Part shown: piece after piece, positions 57,677 to 64,000 of the stretch | Position numbering within the stretch: position 1 is the first letter of the stretch | Layout: each line of letters opens with the position of its first letter | Assembly (NCBI GenBank): GCA_963854835.1 | Contig: OY978529.1 | Coordinates: 39,862,055 to 39,926,054, forward strand | Direction of reading: 5' to 3' | From: Megamerina dolium | Lineage: Eukaryota; Arthropoda; Insecta; Diptera; Megamerinidae | Length of the DNA stretch: 64,000 nt | Position numbers and translations under genes: made by a program | The notes under the pieces: model-generated | Seen by the model: only the letters and a program-made list of their open reading frames with translations | Told to the model about the DNA's origin: nothing | Database searches by the model: none

Positions 57677-60408
57677 TTCGTGCGAATAATTAATTTTACC
57701 GACAGAGGAACACACGTGGCTAAATCGACTCAGATCGTGGCTCTAATCAATAGTATACCTACATATTATAACTTTTTATATCTATCACTCCTCCTTAGGT
57801 ATGTTAAAATCGAACACACGAACTCAATTTACTCTAAACTCTTTGGGTGTAGAGTTTGAGAATCAAAAAGATCAAAATTTAGAACATGTTTGTACCATTA
57901 CCATTATATTTGAAATGGAGCATGTACAAGATAACTTTTTGTATAATTATCTACTTTACAATATTTAATAATAATAGCTTAAAAACGTTATGAAATTTCA
58001 TATTACTATTTTTTTATTTAGTTTTCCAAGAATGTCCGAAAATTAATACGAAAAGGGCTAACCATTTAAATATTGCATCCATTACATTCTAACAAAATGA
58101 ATTCTAATTAAATTAAAATCATTTTATAATTGAAATTACACATTGAATACATCTATATTTTTGAATATATAAAAATTAAAATTCTCTTACCTGATTAAAT
58201 ATCATTGTAATTTCATTCCTCATTTCATTAATCATTTCATTTCATTAAATTTCATTTGAATAATTCAACAATCGATAATTATAATACATAATTACAAAAT
58301 TCGATACTAATCCTATAATTGCTTTAGCAAAAATAATGTTGCCTACATTTAAGCGCTGATTTAATGATGCATTCCACACTTAATTCATTGCAGGCATTAA
58401 ATAGAAAATAGAAAAAATATAATAAAAGTGATTCCCATTTTGGTTTGTTTTCATTTTGTAATGCAATAAACAATAGATGTGCATATTTCATTCCATTTCA
58501 ATGATAACAGAATATACAAAAATTGAGGAAAATAGTGCAATAAATATACAAAAAAAAAATTGACACAGAGAAAGACAAATAGACGCTAGTAAAATAACTA
58601 GTTGAGGCGCGCCTAAAGTAAATAACTCAAAAAAAAAAACAATCAAAACCAAATGAGACCACCATTTGTAAGTAATAAAATGGTCAACGCTTTTGTAAAT
58701 ATTCATACTTTGGCTGTTGAATGTACATTACACATATTTTAGCATATGTATGCACATACGAGTAGATATAGACATGGAATTGTATACGAGACTACCAGCC
58801 TATAAATATGCTACATGTTTGTACACAACGCACATTTAACTGACCAACAGAACAGCAGCTACAGTCACCGATGCGACGTAATAAAACACAATAACGTTTA
58901 AATACTACCGCTGTGTTACCCACATCAGCAGTGCTACCAATTTTTTAGGCATTCACTCATTCATTTCCCCCACCACCCACTTAGTCACGCGTAAACGCCA
59001 TCATCGTTCAAACGAAAGGAATCGATGCCAGCAACAGCAACATACATCCCATACGAATATTTATAAACAAAAATTGCAATTGCATTTGGGATTGGGATTT
59101 ACGAGGCGACGTTTACATTCACAAAATTGCTGAAACATTTGAAATGAAGACCAACAAGCAATGAAACGAATGCAAAACGGCGAAACAAACAGACTCATAT
59201 ACAAAATAAATAGGGACCAATGTAGAAGGCAAACGAAAAATCTATAAAAATTCCAATTTGTATTGAAATTGCCACAAAATCCCAATAGTCACAAACCGAG
59301 AGTAGATTTAGCCATAGCGTTAAATCCGCAAGGCAATGTTAACAGCGTGATTGAGTATTGAACGTATGTGCTGTACTAGTATCTCCTATATGCATACGTA
59401 TGTACAATATAAGGATATGAGGATATGAGAAAGTACTTACTCGTACGTAACGTATGACGTAGACGTACGTATGTAGAGGTAGTCATCAATGTAAAAAGCA
59501 TACATGCATACATTTTGGTTTTAACAAATATGCTATTCTACTTACTTGTTACCGTGAATGCATACATAAATACACATATGAATAGGTATTTGTAATTTTA
59601 AATTATTCCAACTACTACTACTACTACTACTACTAATACTACTACTACTACTACTTTTATATGCAAAACATAAATGGAATATATTTGAATAGAAGAGAAA
59701 ATCAAAAGAACAAAAATTAAAGATGAAAAAATGAATACGAGTACGTGTAACTCAAATCATATCTTTAGATACTTTACAACAACAATAAATTTGAAAAATT
59801 ATCGAAAATAAATTCTAAAATTATGAGTTCTATGTTGTATGGAACAATTTTGTTTTTTTTTTGTTCTTTCAATATTCGGCATCTTTGCGTAAGACAAAAT
59901 ATAAACTCTTTGATTATAAGTTTAGCAATTGGCTTCAAATTTACATTAATTCGAACATACTTAACTCAAGGGGTGATTTAAAACAACACTGTCTAATTTG
60001 CAAAATTCGTTGAAATTGTTCGTCTTTCACAGAAGACAACTCAATTTCATTTGTTTCTATTACTTTTGTCGAGAATGAACTCACACATAAATTTGGGTCA
60101 CTGAAGTTTCAGAGTTATTTGTTTCTACTACTTTTGTTGTGTAGTATAGTGATAGACCTAAATTAAAAAAGAAATAGTTAAAAGTGGATTAATGCCTGGA
60201 TAAACGAAAAATCGAAACAATTGGTTGGCATTTAGATTATTCATATAAAGCAATTGATAAGATTATAAAGTTAAGGTCTTATGGTCTTATAGTCATTTGT
60301 TTTTACTACTTTCCTCATGAATGGACTTGGACTTAAAGGAAAAAAATGTAAATGTAAAAATGGAATGTTAAATTATGTGATGTTGGTTATAGAATCACAA
60401 ATATATAT
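57677..60408. other. AT-rich stretch with one (ACT)n microsatellite
   Basis: No gene recognised. A less AT-rich, non-repetitive patch lies at 58800-59050. (ACT)n at 59611-59655. A phrase like 'atttgtttctactacttttg' occurs at about 60048, 60117 and 60296. Confidence 0.45.
59611..59655. repeat. (ACT)n microsatellite
   Basis: About fifteen ACT units with one AAT interruption. Confidence 0.9.
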
Positions 60409-60410
60409 TA

Positions 60411-61607
60411 CGAAGGCGGTCCCAGAACTAGCCGACCTGACATATAGATGGCGGCAGTAGCTTGAAAACAAGTACTTTGGTGAAAAGTGGCAACCTTTTA
60501 AAACATATATTTTTTTTTGTGTAATCATAAAAAGTTAACGACCATTGTAAACATGGAAAAAATTGGTCACCGTTATATAATTGAATACTTTCATTTGAAA
60601 GGTCTCAGTCCAACGAATATAAAGCCAAATTAGATTCTGCTCCTTTGTTTACGACCATAAAATATTGGGTAGCAGAATTTGAACGAGGTCGTACGAGCTG
60701 CCAAGACGAACACCGTAGTGGTCGACCAATTGAGGTGGCCACGCCAGAAACGGTTAAGATAATACACAAAATGGTATTGGATGATCACCTGCAGAAGGCG
60801 CGTGAGCAAGGTGAAATTACAGGCATTTCAAAAAGTGCTATACATCGTATATTGACCGAAAGTTTGGAGATGCAAAAGCTGTGTGCAAGATGGATGCCGC
60901 GTTTGCTCACGATAGAACAAAAACAACGTCGTGAAGATGTTTCTATAGAGTGTTTGGCGATGTTTCACAGTAATAAAGCCGAGTTTTTGCATCGATTCAT
61001 AACCATGGATGAGACATGGGTTCACCACTTCACACCTGAGACAACAGAGCAGTCAAAACAGTGGACTGAAAGGGGAGAATCGTGTCCATAGAAGGCGAAG
61101 ACAGTTCCATCTGCAGGCAAGATTATGGCGTCTGTTTTTTCGGATGCACGTGGCATAATATTTATTGATTATCTACAAAAAGCAAAAAAAAATCAATGGT
61201 AAGTATTATGCTAATTTTTTGCAGCGTTTAAGTGATGAAATTTTAGACAAAAAGGCCGCATTTGGCGAAAAATAAAGTGTTGTTTCATCAAGACAATGCA
61301 ACAGTTCATACATTCGTTATTGCCATGGCCAAAATCAATAAGTTAAAGCTCGAATTGCTCAGCACGCACCTTCTTCGCCAGATTTAGTTCCTTCGGGTTA
61401 TTTTCTATTTCCAAATTTGAAAAAATGGCTTGGTGGTAGAAGATTTGCAAACAATGAAGAGGTGGAATCTGCGGTAGATGGCTATTTGAATGAGCCAAAG
61501 AGTTCATACTATAAACAGCGTATAGAAGCTATAGAAAGGTGCGAAAAGTGTATGGAGCTAATAGTTGTGTTTTCTTTGTTAGGTCGGGTAGTTCTGCGAC
61601 CACCCTC
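60411..61607 (+). mobile_element. Near-full-length decayed mariner with inverted repeats
   Basis: The left terminus includes GGTCCCAGAACTAGCCGACC (60418-60437) and the right terminus, inverted, GGTCGCAGAACTACCCGACC (61583-61602), differing at two positions. Total length of about 1.2 kb fits a mariner. The outermost bases have diverged, so the TA duplication is not certain. Confidence 0.85.
60553..61560 (+). pseudogene. Mariner (DD34D) transposase, multiply frameshifted
   Basis: It starts MEKIGHRYIIEYFHLKGLSP, shifts frame near 60623, then continues open to a stop at 61089: WVAEFERGRTSCQDEHRSGR, PIEVATPETVKIIHKM, ISKSAIHRIL (helix-turn-helix) and FITMDETWVHHF (first catalytic Asp, about 61007). 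After several frame changes come FHQDNATVH (second Asp codon 61292) and APSSPDLVPSGYFLFP (third Asp codon 61381), then KWLGGRRFANNEEVESAVD. The second and third Asp codons are 89 nt apart against 105 in an intact DD34D enzyme, so about 16 nt are lost. It has at least one premature stop and three frameshifts; inactive. Confidence 0.85.
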
Positions 61608-61871
61608 TCACTACATGTCTGAATTTCCTTAACTCCTATCTAGAGATTTTTTATTATTGCCACAGAAAATTATATTGTGTTTATCTTTTTCATTTTTTTC
61701 ACAATAATTATTGAAAAATATGTGAATAGTTACCAGTCATTGCATTTACTTTTCCTGCTCGCATATAAATAAATTGTTTTCTTTGGTAAAAACTCTTGGT
61801 TTATTGACACTGTTAAATTTTCAAGGACTGACATAGTGATGGTTGAATACTTATACTGTACTATGAATATA

Positions 61872-62509
61872 CACTGCCCTGCAAAATTTTGGAAACACTC
61901 AAAAAAATTTCATATTTTACGTATTTTTCCATCGATTTATTGATCTACGAACACTTTATTTATATTGTTTTGATAGAATAACATTTTAGAAATGATTTTT
62001 AATGCACTTCAATTATTGTTGTTGTATTATTATGTCAAAATATGCAGAATTAAAAATGCTAAAAAAAGAACGATTTTCAAAAACCAAAGTTAATTATTTT
62101 TTAAATAATTTTTTTCCAATTTGTTGTCAATTAATAATGACGTCATTTATCTTCAATCATCACTCGCCGCCACAAGTCAAATAATAACGGTAAATTTAGA
62201 CAACTTATCACTTGTGTGCAAGATTAATGTTTAGTTCAGCATGATTTTATCATAATTACTGGTGTCAAAACCCAATCTAATCCACCAAAATGCAAAAATC
62301 AAGCAGATTTTTAAAGAAAAACCAGCTCAAAATGTTATTTTGCAAAAATTCGATGAGAAAAATTGCACAAATTGTGGGTGTTTCATTGAAAGGAGCTCAC
62401 ACAACCTTGACAAGATGCGCTGAAACGAGTTCATTCGATTACAGAACACTCTCTATGACGCAAAATATGATTTTTTTTTCCAGTATTTCCATACTTTTGC
62501 AGGCTAGTG
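61872..62509 (+). mobile_element. Short Tc1-like element, inverted repeats, TA duplication, N-terminal transposase remnant
   Basis: TA at 61870-61871 and 62510-62511 flank a 638-bp element. The left end CACTGCCCTGCAAAATTTTG and the right end inverted, CACTAGCCTGCAAAAGTATG, match at most positions. A plus-strand frame from 62290 reads MQKSSRFLKKNQL, then MRKIAQIVGVSLKGAHTTLT and RCAETSSFDY, the paired-type helix-turn-helix of Tc1 transposases (pattern R-x-I-A-x-x-x-x-x-S-x-x-x-V-x-x-x-L). The catalytic domain is absent: the frame goes straight into the right terminus. A deletion derivative that keeps binding-domain sequence but cannot cut. Confidence 0.75.
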
Positions 62510-62511
62510 TA

Positions 62512-64000
62512 TGTATTAATACATAAAGAGTATGTACTTACTTGTGAAATGTACATACAATATTCAATACACAATATTCTTACACACACAAATGTACACA
62601 CTTCCAGCACACATAATTGACAGAGACAACAGTGAAAAATGCTGACTGCTGAATATCGTCCTACAATATTGATGTAATGTAGAGAAGTACATCGTTGTCT
62701 TATCGTCTATCGTGTATATGCTGAGTAGACAGTTGAGTTAAATTTGCAATTAAAAATTGAAATTTAACAGAAAATGAAATGATAAAAGCAATTCCAAATA
62801 AAGGAAGAAAAAAAAACAGAAAATGCAAAAAGGAAGAAAAATTTTGTTAAATAGAGTAAAACAGATTTTTGCAACATCATGTTCAATAATTGATCCATCA
62901 ATGAAAATTGGTTAAAGGGATTGTATGATAATTGATTGAACAAAGCTCTGCATACATATATGATAATTATTTCATTAGAATGTTTGTATGGATGAATTTG
63001 TCTTAATTTTTTTTTTTGCACATTTTATATGCTCCTTTTTCCAAGTATTTAATTAATTTTCACTTTTACGAGTATATCATTTTAAGCAAACATAACAAAA
63101 ATTGCAAGAAAAATTCGAACTAAATTCAATAATCATAGAGAAACGTCTAGTTTCAATGATTTATTTGTTCAATATGTTTCTTAATTATTTCTAACTACCT
63201 AATAATGGTATACTTTAATTTTCACTAACATTAAATCATATTTATTGTAGCAACATCCATTCAATATGCATTCAAATTGATGTAGAACGCACACTGTTAA
63301 AATGTGTTTACAGAAGCCTCTGTTATACGAATATAAAATCAGAGAGAGGGAGAGTGAGAGAGTGAGAGCTTCACGAGTGTTAGAAAGATGAAATTGAATG
63401 CTGCCAGCGTTCATAAAATAGTATTTCACTCACTGCTATCAGTTTTGTCCTAATTTCCGGTAATTACATAAAAAGTGTTTTGTTGACCGGAAATGTAAAA
63501 CTTTTACGCTAGAATTCTATCGTTTCAACCATTTTTTATTGTTGTGTTTTTTTTTTTTTTTTCTTTTTGTGATATCAAAAATATTTTTAACAATTTCTCT
63601 CAATTCGTTTGAATATATACAAACACATACAGATATAGAAGGTTTTGTAATAAAAAATAATAAAAAAAAAATATAAAGAAAATTACAAAGTTTTCCTTTG
63701 CTCTACTGTGTAATTATCTTTTGAATAATTAAAGAAATACTAAGGATGCCACAAAAAAATAGAAAAAAGGAATCGCAGCAATGGCGACAGATTTTTTCCA
63801 CTCTGTCTCACTCTTGGACACACTTACACACTTACACACTTTACAATATTGCTACTACCGGAGACGTTGGTTGTCTTTAGTGCAAAATTTTTATTCATTT
63901 CTTTTCAACTTGGAATTTTTAGTAGTATTTCCTTTTTATTTTTTATTTTTTTTAATTTTTTTTTTTTTTTTTTTGCTTCTGTCTCTATAAAGTCTTTGGT
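62512..64000. other. AT-rich stretch with a possible promoter patch
   Basis: No coding region recognised. GAGA-rich tract at 63342-63368 followed by TCAGTT at 63439-63444; T-runs near 63549 and 63955. Frames at 62764-63021 and 63199-63429 show no motifs. Confidence 0.4.
63342..63444 (+). promoter_or_regulatory. Possible GAGA-plus-initiator promoter patch
   Basis: A run of GAGAG motifs lies about 75-100 bp before TCAGTT, which fits the fly initiator TCAKTY. No downstream promoter element at +28 and no gene start recognised before the window ends. GA microsatellites are common, so this is weak. Confidence 0.2.

Noticed and set aside
1..64000. CRISPR array or bacterial-type system among the regularly spaced repeats
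   Set aside because: Repeat units are 150-185 bp, diverged, without short conserved repeats and unique spacers, and the host DNA is clearly eukaryotic.
1..64000. LTR retrotransposon or endogenous virus
   Set aside because: I saw no long direct terminal repeats, primer-binding site, protease/integrase or envelope-like frame.

Overview
The window is AT-rich, intron/intergenic-type nuclear DNA from an insect. The transposon set (an RTE-clade retrotransposon with a (TTAC)n tail, many mariner/Tc1 relics, a tRNA-derived SINE, DINE/mini-me-like elements with (GTCC)n) and the abundant (CAA)n, (TG)n and (TA)n microsatellites point to a brachyceran fly. A tephritid fruit fly is my best guess, but that rests on family resemblance and not on a diagnostic gene. 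There are no bacterial features, operons, CRISPR arrays or rRNA genes, and I recognise no functional tRNA gene.

Layout. 1-5 kb: two kinds of decayed tandem array, the second interrupted by a broken RNase H retrotransposon. 5.4-6.4 kb: a young 5'-truncated RTE copy with a 16-bp target duplication. 7.9-8.5 kb: a deleted mariner with 23-bp inverted repeats. 10-20 kb: more decayed tandem arrays (10.6-11.5, 13.35-14.33, 16.85-17.64, 19.4-20.4 kb) separated by featureless AT-rich DNA. 22.5-26.2 kb: RNase H retrotransposon relics and short array pieces. 27.9-33.0 kb: a graveyard holding a piggyBac-like MITE, an RTE tail, mariner relics on both strands and three SINE pieces. 34.5-36.0 and 41.5-42.9 kb: ~150-bp tandem arrays. 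39.7-40.15 kb: a mariner relic. 43.1-43.8 kb (minus): the only plausible host gene, a three-exon model of 152 codons. 44.86-46.13 kb: a DINE/mini-me-like element containing the same ~150-bp units. 46.9-48.8 kb: an array split by a Tc1/mariner element with inverted repeats and TA duplication. 50.5-51.85 kb: a ~150-bp array with a full-length SINE inserted in it. 53.4-54.3 kb: another ~150-bp array. 54.28-57.68 kb: a full-length RTE with an intact 992-codon endonuclease/reverse transcriptase frame and 14-bp target duplication. 60.4-62.5 kb: a decayed mariner followed by a Tc1-like element.

How the parts relate. The RTE could in principle copy itself; its near-identical truncated sister 49 kb away shows that the family moved recently. 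The SINE copies have target duplications of 11 and 14 bp and so were moved by some LINE machinery; which one is not shown. The decayed arrays are the old substrate into which the younger elements jumped. I found no evidence for a new multi-gene biological system. The items most worth a second look are the possible host gene at 43 kb, the intact RTE, the SINE family and the recurring ~150-bp Helitron-type arrays.
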